Source of the DNA: an uncultured Acetatifactor sp.
GTDB lineage: Bacteria; Bacillota; Clostridia; Lachnospirales; Lachnospiraceae
DNA: 13,457 nt
Direction: 5' to 3'
NCBI GenBank assembly: GCA_910579755.1
Contig: CAJTVB010000049.1
Location: 1-13,457, forward strand
Positions 6,799 to 12,353 of this stretch are shown here, in pieces. The position numbers and the translations under genes were made by a program. The notes below the pieces were generated by a model. That model was not told the DNA's origin, searched no databases, and saw only the letters and a program-made list of their open reading frames with translations. Positions within the stretch are counted from its first letter, which is position 1, and each line of letters begins with the position of its first letter.

Positions 6799-6815
6799 AA
6801 AACCTGCGGTTTTCC
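6797..6815. repeat. 8-bp stem hairpin beside the repeat array
   Basis: GGAAAACC (6797-6804) and GGTTTTCC (6808-6815) form a perfect inverted repeat with a three-base loop. A further small hairpin, GGGC-TTC-GCCC, follows at about 6824-6834. Confidence 0.55.
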
Positions 6816-6837
6816 TCATTCACGGGCTTCGCCCTAT

Positions 6838-6902
6838 GAAAAAGTCCACAGTTAAATTTTTTTACATGCAAGCATGACAAAAATTTAACTGTGTTCTTTT
6901 TC
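6838..6902 (-). terminator. long symmetric (bidirectional) terminator after rarA
   Basis: CACAGTTAAATTTTT (6847-6861) and its exact complement (6879-6893) form a 15-bp stem capped by a CATG-CAAG-CATG mini-hairpin. Outer arms GAAAAAG (6838-6844) and CTTTTTC (6896-6902) extend it after a 2x2 mismatch and supply a T-run in either direction. On the minus strand it lies about 50 bases past the rarA stop. Confidence 0.75.
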
Positions 6903-6954
6903 GCACTGCTCATTGCCTGCGTGGATTTAGTGTATCACAATTTATTTATGAAAA

Positions 6955-8292
6955 CTATATATTTTTTCTGAAATTTCTGTTTTCCTCCAGGCGTTTTTTA
7001 AAGACACCTTCGACTCCCTCCTCCGTGGGAGTATAGTATTGTCTGTCCTTCAGGCTTTCCGGCAGGCAGGTCATTTGGGCTATTTTTTCTTCTGTGTCAT
7101 GGGCGTAGATATAGCCTTCTCCATAGTGGAGGTCGTCCATGAGCCGTGTGGGTGCATTGCGGATCACCAGGGGCACCGGCTCAGACAGCTGGGTCAGTGC
7201 ATCAACCTTTGCGGTTTCATAGGCCCGGTATACCGCATTGGAGCGGGGAGCCAGGGACAGGTAGATCACGGCCTGAGCCAGATTCAGGTTACATTCGGGC
7301 ATGCCGTTGAAGTGGCATGCCTGGTAGGCTGCCGTGGCGATCAGTAAAGCCTGGCTGTCTGCCAGACCGATATCCTCGCTGGCAAAGCGGATCAGCCGTC
7401 TGGCGATAAAAAGCGGGTCTTCGCCGGCTTCCAGCATCCGTGCCAGCCAGTATACTGCGGCGTCCGGGTCGGAGTTGCGCATGGATTTGTGGAGGGCGGA
7501 AATCAGATTATAATGTTCCTCCCCCTTCTTATCATACAGCAGAGTCTTTTTGCCCAGACACTGCTCCAGGGTTTCTTTTTCCACAGTGATGGATCCGTCC
7601 GGGGAGATTTGTCCGTTTAACACGGCCATTTCCAGTGTATTTAAGGCTCTGCGGGCATCTCCGTCCACAGAGGAGGCGATAGCGGCCAGCAGTTCTTCTG
7701 ACATATGAATATCCGTGTTTCCGAATCCTCTTTTATCCTTCAGGGTCCGTGAGAGCAGTTCGGTTAAATCCTGGGAAGTCAGACCCTTCAGTACAAACAC
7801 CTTGCATCGGGAAAGAAGAGCGGCGTTGACTTCAAAGGAAGGATTTTCCGTGGTGGCGCCGATAAGAATTATACTGCCCTTTTCTACATAAGGAAGGAAA
7901 GCGTCCTGTTGAGCTTTGTTAAATCTGTGAATCTCGTCCACAAACACAAGGGTGCGCATGCCGTAGGCCCGGTTTTCCTCCGCCTGCTTCATAATCTCCT
8001 TGATTTCCCGGATGCCGCTGGTGACCGCACTGAAGTTTACAAAGCGGGAGCTGGTGCGGTTTGCAATGATCCGGGCAAGAGTGGTTTTGCCTGATCCGGG
8101 AGGCCCCCAGAAGATCATGGAGGATACCATATCCTTTTCCAGCATCTGCCGCAGCAGCATGCCCGGGCCCAGCAGATGCTTTTGACCAATATAGTCATCA
8201 AGAGATTGAGGACGCATCCGGTCTGCCAGCGGGGCCTGGGCGGGGGAAAGAGAGTGATCTGTTGAAAGGTCGAAAAGGGATAATTGATCCAT
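6955..8292 (-). CDS. rarA: replication-associated recombination protein A (RarA/MgsA)
   Basis: RarA is a clamp-loader-like AAA+ ATPase that acts at stalled or gapped replication forks. The 445-residue protein has Walker A GPPGSGKT (63-70), Walker B LVFVDE followed by IHRFNKAQQDAFLP (115-134), sensor-1 GATTENPSFE (145-154) and an arginine-finger SRC (161-163). The C-terminal part carries the family's tetramerisation region, including DPDAAVYWLARMLEAGEDP. RMRPQSLDDYIGQKHLL (25-41) is the usual N-terminal signature. The first residues, MDQLSLFD, match the bacterial beta-clamp-binding consensus QL(S/D)LF. The ATG is fixed by AAGGAGGT (8298-8305), and the promoter at 8325-8353 is clear. The gene is monocistronic by its own terminator. 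Confidence 0.97.
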   Translation of the reverse strand: MDQLSLFDLSTDHSLSPAQAPLADRMRPQSLDDYIGQKHLLGPGMLLRQMLEKDMVSSMIFWGPPGSGKTTLARIIANRTSSRFVNFSAVTSGIREIKEIMKQAEENRAYGMRTLVFVDEIHRFNKAQQDAFLPYVEKGSIILIGATTENPSFEVNAALLSRCKVFVLKGLTSQDLTELLSRTLKDKRGFGNTDIHMSEELLAAIASSVDGDARRALNTLEMAVLNGQISPDGSITVEKETLEQCLGKKTLLYDKKGEEHYNLISALHKSMRNSDPDAAVYWLARMLEAGEDPLFIARRLIRFASEDIGLADSQALLIATAAYQACHFNGMPECNLNLAQAVIYLSLAPRSNAVYRAYETAKVDALTQLSEPVPLVIRNAPTRLMDDLHYGEGYIYAHDTEEKIAQMTCLPESLKDRQYYTPTEEGVEGVFKKRLEENRNFRKNI

Positions 8293-8324
8293 GGGAAACC
8301 TCCTTGCAGTGGATTTCTGCTTTC

Positions 8325-8353
8325 AGTATATCCTGATCTTAGGTGGAATTCAA
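8325..8353 (-). promoter_or_regulatory. sigma-A promoter of rarA
   Basis: On the minus strand, TTGAAT (8348-8353) and TATACT (8325-8330) are separated by exactly 17 bases, a few tens of bases upstream of the rarA start. A direct repeat TGGAATTCAA (8344-8353 and 8356-8365 on the plus strand) overlaps the -35 and could be an operator. Confidence 0.75.
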
Positions 8354-8389
8354 CCTGGAATTCAAGCGGTCAGTTTTGCCTTTTGCCTC

Positions 8390-8418
8390 TTGCACGCTGC
8401 ATGAAATGATGATATACT
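8390..8418 (+). promoter_or_regulatory. sigma-A promoter for the 8495 gene
   Basis: TTGCAC (8390-8395) and TATACT (8413-8418) are 17 bases apart on the plus strand. This makes a divergent promoter pair with rarA, with about 36 bases between the two -35 hexamers. Confidence 0.75.
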
Positions 8419-8494
8419 TATATTAAAACTGTCATGAATGAGTAGACAAAAGGCTTCAATTACTTGGAGATTAGTATGGGAGGAAGGATCATTT

Positions 8495-8866
8495 ATGAGA
8501 GAGCATTTTAAAAAAAGAAGATTTATTATTCCAGCGATTGCGGCTTTAATCTGTGTATCTGTGCTTTTGGCAGCTTTTATGAGGAGAAATGCTTCTCAAA
8601 GCAGCATGAGCAGCCAGGAAAGCAGAGATGCTCAGTATATTGCTTTTTTGAAGCAAATGACAGAAACCCAATTTACAAAATTTGAGGAGGAAATTAATTC
8701 GGCGGAAGCGGCGGTAGTCTATGACAAAACATTACAGCAGTACAAGATTGAATTGTCATTAACGGCAGATGGTGAAATAAGCCAGGCAGAGGTGGAGAGC
8801 TATAAGGAGATGCTGAGCATGCAGTACGGTGAGATTATACTGATTATAAATGGTCAGCAAATGTGA
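8495..8866 (+). CDS. small membrane-anchored or secreted protein of unknown function
   Basis: A 123-residue protein beginning MREHFKKRR, followed by one hydrophobic segment (about residues 9-27, IIPAIAALICVSVLLAAF). It then has a Ser/Gln-rich stretch (SSMSSQES) and a polar, probably alpha/beta domain of about 85 residues rich in Glu. This suggests an N-in, C-out anchored extracytoplasmic protein or an uncleaved signal sequence; there is no lipobox cysteine. The start at 8495 is preferred over an in-frame ATG at 8438 because GGGAGGAAGG (8478-8487) precedes it and the hydrophobic segment then sits at the N-terminus. It has its own promoter at 8390-8418. I do not recognise the family. Codon use is AT-richer than in rarA and nifJ. 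Confidence 0.72.
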   Translation: MREHFKKRRFIIPAIAALICVSVLLAAFMRRNASQSSMSSQESRDAQYIAFLKQMTETQFTKFEEEINSAEAAVVYDKTLQQYKIELSLTADGEISQAEVESYKEMLSMQYGEIILIINGQQM

Positions 8867-8876
8867 TAAATCAGGA

Positions 8877-9002
8877 ATGTATGACATCCATTATGATGAG
8901 CTTCTTTCGGATGGACACTATCGAGTGATTCAACGCATGAATGATGGAGACATTCTTTCGCTTGAGTTCGAATTGCAGCAGGCTGCAGAACCTCTCCTTT
9001 GA
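8877..9002 (+). pseudogene. coding-like fragment after the 8495 gene (possible Ig-like domain tail)
   Basis: A 42-codon frame with 41 residues starts 10 bases after the previous stop, in another frame. It reads MYDIHYDELLSDGHYRVIQ and ends SLEFELQQAAEPLL. The pattern LxxGHYRVxxxMxDGxxLSxEFEL resembles the closing strands of bacterial Ig-like domains found at the C-terminus of some Firmicutes membrane proteins. That likeness is from memory and unverified. Only a weak AGG precedes the ATG. It may be a remnant of a decayed gene, a frameshifted continuation of the upstream protein, or a true short coupled gene. Confidence 0.35.
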
Positions 9003-9011
9003 TTAATCAAA
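8998..9011. repeat. 14-bp perfect palindrome
   Basis: TTTGATTAATCAAA reads identically on both strands and lies about 100 bases upstream of the 9114 gene. It is a possible operator. It overlaps the end of the preceding fragment, and no T-run follows. Confidence 0.4.
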
Positions 9012-9074
9012 AGAATTTCCAGGCTAATAAATGCAGTTTGTGTAATCAATCAAAAAAATAACTCCCTTTTATTT

Positions 9075-9080
9075 TATAAT
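9075..9080 (+). promoter_or_regulatory. possible -10 element for the 9114 gene
   Basis: A consensus TATAAT stands 33 bases before the start codon, but the position 17 bases upstream holds only an A-run, so the -35 is poor. Confidence 0.3.
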
Positions 9081-9113
9081 CAAGTATATAAATCGGGATT
9101 GGAGAGTAGAAAT

Positions 9114-9578
9114 ATGTTTGAATGTGGTACATATGAATATGGGTTGAAAACAGGCGATTTATCAGAAAAAGAAATGGTCAAAATCTTTGAAAAGGTACTC
9201 AGTAAAATCGCCGGGGAAATTAATGATTCCCGCATTCCCAAAAAGCGGAAACTGAGCAAAAGAACTGGCCCCTTCGGCCGGCCTACCCCAGATGCAGAAC
9301 CGCCAGAATATGATTATATCTATCTTTATGGTCATAGACCCAGTAATTTGTATTTAGAGCTGTACCCTGATCGGGAGAAGAATGGACGAGTGAAATTTTC
9401 GGAAGAGGGAATTGTCTGGAATTTGTACTTTTATATCTTGTCAGACTATCCAAACCGGATATCCGAAGAGGATCATATCCAAGAGTTTGGAGGCAGAGTG
9501 ATTGAGGAATTATTTCAGACACTTCCCTGCGAAAAGGCACTCATTAAGAAATATGCCCCCGGTGAAGATAGGCTTTAG
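9114..9578 (+). CDS. hypothetical protein, 154 aa, unrecognised
   Basis: A soluble, charged protein of 154 residues starting MFECGTYEYGLKTGDLSEKE. It has no signal peptide or membrane segment. A helical N-terminal third is followed by a basic patch (KKRKLSKR), a Gly/Pro turn and an aromatic-rich beta section (EYDYIYLYGHRPSNLYLELYP, WNLYFYIL). It ends in a helix with HIQEFGGRVIEELFQ. The ATG at 9114 is preferred over the in-frame TTG at 9099 because GGAG (9101-9104) precedes it at normal spacing. The small size, acidity and isolation among TA and remnant genes recall toxin-immunity or phage-accessory proteins, but I recognise no family. The region is AT-rich compared with the Fe-S block. Confidence 0.65.
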   Translation: MFECGTYEYGLKTGDLSEKEMVKIFEKVLSKIAGEINDSRIPKKRKLSKRTGPFGRPTPDAEPPEYDYIYLYGHRPSNLYLELYPDREKNGRVKFSEEGIVWNLYFYILSDYPNRISEEDHIQEFGGRVIEELFQTLPCEKALIKKYAPGEDRL

Positions 9579-9663
9579 TGAAACTGCAAACGATAAAAAA
9601 GTGTGCTTGAGCGGTTGAAAAATCTGCTCCAAAAAGCAACGAACTATCAACAACAAATAGCAA

Positions 9664-9700
9664 TTAAAAATAAAGATAGAGGGGCGAGGCAATCCCCTCT
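9664..9700 (-). terminator. terminator on the minus strand
   Basis: AGAGGGG (9678-9684) pairs with CCCCTCT (9694-9700) around a nine-base loop. On the minus strand the stem is followed by ATCTTTATTTTTAATT. It stands just beyond the acidic gene remnant and supports a former minus-strand unit there. Confidence 0.6.
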
Positions 9701-9732
9701 TAACTATCCTTCAGAAATGTCTAACACGATTA

Positions 9733-9930
9733 TTAACGTCTAGATAATTTCAATTCTGCGTCATTCATTTCATTATCCTTCCATGCTTCAAATTTCTCTG
9801 ACATTTCAGCGGCTTTTGTCAACGTCGTGGATTCTTCGCTCTCGGCATTTTCAGAGGAAGTGTTAGTTTATTCTTCATCTAAAGACGTTTCGGAAGCTTT
9901 ATCGGAAACTTTAATAGTAGCAGTATATTA
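9733..9930 (-). pseudogene. remnant of a minus-strand gene encoding an acidic Ser/Thr/Glu-rich protein
   Basis: On the minus strand a frame reads YTATIKVSDKASETSLDEE, an in-frame TAA (about 9868), then TNTSSENAESEESTTLTKAA and further to EMSEKFEAWKDNEMNDAELK and LSRR before TAA at 9733-9735. Coding-like composition on both sides of the internal stop, with a downstream terminator, suggests a decayed gene or a C-terminal fragment. Upstream, the frame closes at another TAA near 9930 and no start or Shine-Dalgarno site is visible. The family is unknown. It could also be chance composition. Confidence 0.35.
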
Positions 9931-9941
9931 ATCTACGCATT

Positions 9942-9970
9942 AAAAAAAGAACCTGTGTGACAGATTCCTT
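9942..9970 (-). terminator. intrinsic terminator of the toxin-antitoxin operon
   Basis: On the minus strand AAGGAATCTGT, loop CAC and ACAGGTTCTTT form an 11-bp stem with two G-T wobbles, followed by a T-run. It overlaps the toxin stop codon (9969-9971). Confidence 0.8.
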
Positions 9971-10301
9971 AAATAAGGGAAAATCCCCGACGAAGAATGG
10001 CATTCCAGTTGCTTTTTTGAAAGAGAAATCTTACTACGATTACCATTTGCTTTTCTTCATCAATCGTGTAGAAAGCAAGGTAATTATTGACTATAGCGAA
10101 TCTAATTCCCCAGCTTGACAAAACAGGGTCATCTACAAGACGGAACTTTTGAGGCATATCGGAAAGTGAGTTGATTTGCTCAGCGGCTACGTCAAGTAGG
10201 AGGTCTGCGGCAGAAGGGTTTTTAAGATTAAATTCTATATGGTCAGCCGCACGCATGATATCACGCTCAGCGGTCTGTGTGATATGGATTATATAACTCA
10301 T
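9969..10301 (-). CDS. type II toxin, ParE/RelE family
   Basis: A 110-residue protein of the ParE/RelE superfold. The N-terminal MSYIIHITQTAERDIMRAADHIE shows the strand-helix opening with the usual A-x-x-D-I pattern. Then come helix LLLDVAAEQINSLSDMPQKFRLV, the WGIRFAIVNNYLAFYTIDEE strands, and VVRFLFQKSNWNAIL, the counterpart of the family's RV(L/I)xxRRDW-L ending. RelE-type members cut mRNA on the ribosome and ParE-type members poison gyrase; the sequence alone does not settle which. It overlaps the antitoxin gene by four bases (ATGA), the normal coupled arrangement. It looks intact. No Shine-Dalgarno is needed if translation is coupled. Confidence 0.9.
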   Translation of the reverse strand: MSYIIHITQTAERDIMRAADHIEFNLKNPSAADLLLDVAAEQINSLSDMPQKFRLVDDPVLSSWGIRFAIVNNYLAFYTIDEEKQMVIVVRFLFQKSNWNAILRRGFSLI

Positions 10302-10561
10302 CCGCGACGTCTGCTCCGGATATCAGCCATTGCTTCAGAGAAAGGTCTGGTATTGCCGGATGAAATATCATCCATACCTTCTTTGATTTGGCTATATAAT
10401 TCAAAGCGACTGGTTAATTCTTCATAGGCTTCAATGCTCATAACAGCAAGGTCGCCTTTTCCATTCTTCGTTATAAAAACTGGTTCAGGATAACTGTGGC
10501 AAAATGAAGAGATTTCATTGTAGTTATTCCTTAAATCAGCACTTGATTTGATTGCTGGCAT
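10298..10561 (-). CDS. type II antitoxin, Phd/YefM family
   Basis: An 87-residue antitoxin. The N-terminal DNA-binding and dimerisation fold is recognisable as MPAIKSSADLRNNYNEIS, then PVFITKNGKGDLAVMSIEAYEEL, which is the Phd/YefM hallmark. The C-terminal half (about 50-87), with GMDDISSGNTRPFSEAMADI, is the toxin-wrapping segment. The start at 10561 is chosen because AAGGAGGT (10569-10576) lies seven bases upstream; an in-frame ATG at 10600 lies upstream of this and close to the -10. Antitoxin first with a four-base overlap into the toxin is the classical order. Such proteins repress their own promoter, and a palindrome sits in the promoter spacer here. Confidence 0.92.
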   Translation of the reverse strand: MPAIKSSADLRNNYNEISSFCHSYPEPVFITKNGKGDLAVMSIEAYEELTSRFELYSQIKEGMDDISSGNTRPFSEAMADIRSRRRG

Positions 10562-10589
10562 AATGAACACCTCCTTATTTGATGGTAAA

Positions 10590-10618
10590 ATTATACACAA
10601 ATTTTGTTATATAGTCAA
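10590..10618 (-). promoter_or_regulatory. sigma-A promoter and putative operator of the TA operon
   Basis: On the minus strand TTGACT (10613-10618) and consensus TATAAT (10590-10595) are separated by 17 bases. The spacer contains the interrupted palindrome ACAAA-T-TTTGT (10597-10607), well placed for antitoxin autorepression. The promoter assignment is strong; the operator is inferred. Confidence 0.85.
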
Positions 10619-10619
10619 T

Positions 10620-10894
10620 GAGAACGTGAGAATATTATATGTCAGTTTTTGTAAATTTATTTGATTGACTTTCTTTGGGGAGCAATCCGTGCGCCAGCCG
10701 GGTTGTTCCCGGTGTGATGCGTAAATCCATAGGAAAGCTGAGGCATTTGAAGCGGCATATCCGAAGATGAATCAAGAGAAGGCTATGGATGCGAAGGCTC
10801 CGACTGTACCGAAGACCGGGAAAGTAAGGTAATGCCTATGACAGATACTTCTTTTTTTACAGCCCCTTTTTTCGCCGCTTCGACACAATTTGTA
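10620..10894. other. gene-poor spacer with a short coding remnant
   Basis: Between the TA promoter and the MATE promoter I see no complete gene. A plus-strand frame open from 10725 to a TAA at 10830-10832 gives about 35 residues with coding-like composition (AEAFEAAYPKMNQEK, then APTVPKTGKVR), with no start codon signal. It closes upstream at a TAA (10722-10724). It is probably the tail of a lost gene, of unknown family. Confidence 0.3.
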
Positions 10895-10904
10895 TTGCGA
10901 AGCG
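10876..10904 (+). promoter_or_regulatory. inverted repeat overlapping the -35 of the MATE promoter
   Basis: CGCTTCG (10876-10882) and CGAAGCG (10898-10904) are perfect 7-bp arms 15 bases apart. The right arm covers part of the -35 hexamer at 10895-10900. The geometry suits a dimeric repressor such as a TetR- or MarR-type protein. Confidence 0.45.
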
Positions 10905-10924
10905 CAAAGCTCTATTGCTATAAT
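10895..10924 (+). promoter_or_regulatory. sigma-A promoter of the MATE / phosphotransferase unit
   Basis: TTGCGA (10895-10900) and TATAAT (10919-10924) are 18 bases apart, 37 bases before the chosen start of the efflux gene. Confidence 0.7.
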
Positions 10925-10961
10925 GTAAGAATGAAAAATTGATTTTACCATGGAGGGCGAC

Positions 10962-12332
10962 ATGAAACCTGCAATGTCCTATGAAGAAAAGTACAAAATG
11001 ATGACGGAGACGCCGGTGAACCGGCTGATCCCCCGGCTGGCGGTGCCTACCATTATCAGTATGCTGATTACTTCCATTTATAATATGGCGGATACCTTTT
11101 TTGTGAGCCAGCTGAACACCAGCGCATCGGGAGCCGTGGGGGTTAACTTTTCCATCATGGCTATGATACAGGCAATTGGCTTTACCCTGGGAATGGGAAG
11201 CGGCAACTATATGTCCCGGATGCTGGGGCAGAAGGACGGAGAGAAGGCCCAGAGAGCCTGTTCCACGGCGGTATATACAGCTTTTGTATTTGGATTGATT
11301 CTGGCGGCGGCAGGAATTTTTTCCATTGACAGTCTGGTGAGGATTTTGGGAGCCACGGAAACCATTGCTCCCTATGCCAGGGACTATGGGAAATATATTT
11401 TGTTTGCCGCACCTTATATGACGGTATCTTTTGTTTTTAATAACCATCTGCGTTCCCAGGGAAATGCGGCGCTTTCCATGATCGGGATTACGACCGGAGG
11501 CGTGTTGAACGTGATTCTGGATCCCATTCTGATTTTTGGGTTTGACATGGGAATTTCAGGGGCGGCCATTGCCACCATCATCAGTCAGTTTGTGAGCTTT
11601 GTAATTCTGCTGGCGCTGGTGGTCCGTTCGGAAAATGTACTGAAGCCCCATCCTAAATATTTCACATTCAAAGGCTGGGTGTACTGGGAAATTTTGACTG
11701 CCGGTCTGCCCACTCTGGGGCGGCAGGGGCTGGCCAGCGCCGCGTCGGTGCTTTTGAATGTGGCGGCCTCCAGGTTCGGAGATCCGGCTGTGGCGGCCAT
11801 GTCCATTGTGACCCGGATCATGATGTTTATCAATTCCGCGCTGATCGGCTTCGGCCAGGGCTTCCAGCCCGTGTGCGGTTTTAATTTCGGTGCGAAAAAG
11901 TATGGACGTGTGCTGGAGGCATATTACTTCTGCAGGAAGGTTGCTTTTGTGTTTCTGCTGGTGATGGCGGTGATTATGTTTGCCGCGTCCACAGGGATCA
12001 TGCGTCTCTTCCGCAGGGAAGATGCAGAGGTAATCAGGATAGGATCGCTGGCTCTGAAGCTGCAGTGCGCGCTTCTGCCCGTTCAGGCATTCACCATTAT
12101 GGGTAATATGCTGACCCAATCCATTGGTTACAGCTTTCGGGCCACTCTGACGGCCATTGGAAAGCAGGGACTGTTTTTCATTCCCGCGATTCTGGCCCTG
12201 CCGGGATATCTGGATGAATTGGGTCTTCAGCTGGCCCAGCCGGTGGCAGATCTGTTGACTTTTATAATGACCCAGATCATCGTGGTGTTTGTGGTAAAGG
12301 AGCTGAGACAGCTGGAGGTTGCGGCGGGGTGA
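10962..12332 (+). CDS. MATE-family multidrug efflux transporter
   Basis: A 456-residue inner-membrane antiporter with about 12 transmembrane helices; the family exports cationic drugs in exchange for Na+ or H+. The opening TPVNRLIPRLAVPTIISMLI, then NMADTFFVSQL, is the MATE signature. Other family landmarks are GMGSGNYMSRMLGQKDGEKA, NNHLRSQGNAALSMIG, LDPILIFGFDMGISGAAIAT, the second-half repeat (about 240-260) and GFGQGFQPVCGFNFGAKKY. Length is normal and no lesion is seen. The ATG at 10962 is preferred to the one at 10950 because GGAGGG (10952-10957) lies between them; nothing resembling a Shine-Dalgarno precedes 10950. The sequence looks closest to the DinF/MepA-type clostridial MATEs. It has its own promoter and is followed 21 bases later by the phosphotransferase-family gene, so the two are probably one operon. 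Confidence 0.95.
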   Translation: MKPAMSYEEKYKMMTETPVNRLIPRLAVPTIISMLITSIYNMADTFFVSQLNTSASGAVGVNFSIMAMIQAIGFTLGMGSGNYMSRMLGQKDGEKAQRACSTAVYTAFVFGLILAAAGIFSIDSLVRILGATETIAPYARDYGKYILFAAPYMTVSFVFNNHLRSQGNAALSMIGITTGGVLNVILDPILIFGFDMGISGAAIATIISQFVSFVILLALVVRSENVLKPHPKYFTFKGWVYWEILTAGLPTLGRQGLASAASVLLNVAASRFGDPAVAAMSIVTRIMMFINSALIGFGQGFQPVCGFNFGAKKYGRVLEAYYFCRKVAFVFLLVMAVIMFAASTGIMRLFRREDAEVIRIGSLALKLQCALLPVQAFTIMGNMLTQSIGYSFRATLTAIGKQGLFFIPAILALPGYLDELGLQLAQPVADLLTFIMTQIIVVFVVKELRQLEVAAG

Positions 12333-12353
12333 TTGACTGTGAAACAGGAGAGG

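Noticed and set aside
8438..8494. Upstream start adding 19 residues to the small membrane-anchored protein
   Set aside because: No Shine-Dalgarno precedes 8438, whereas 8495 has a good one and places the hydrophobic segment at the N-terminus.
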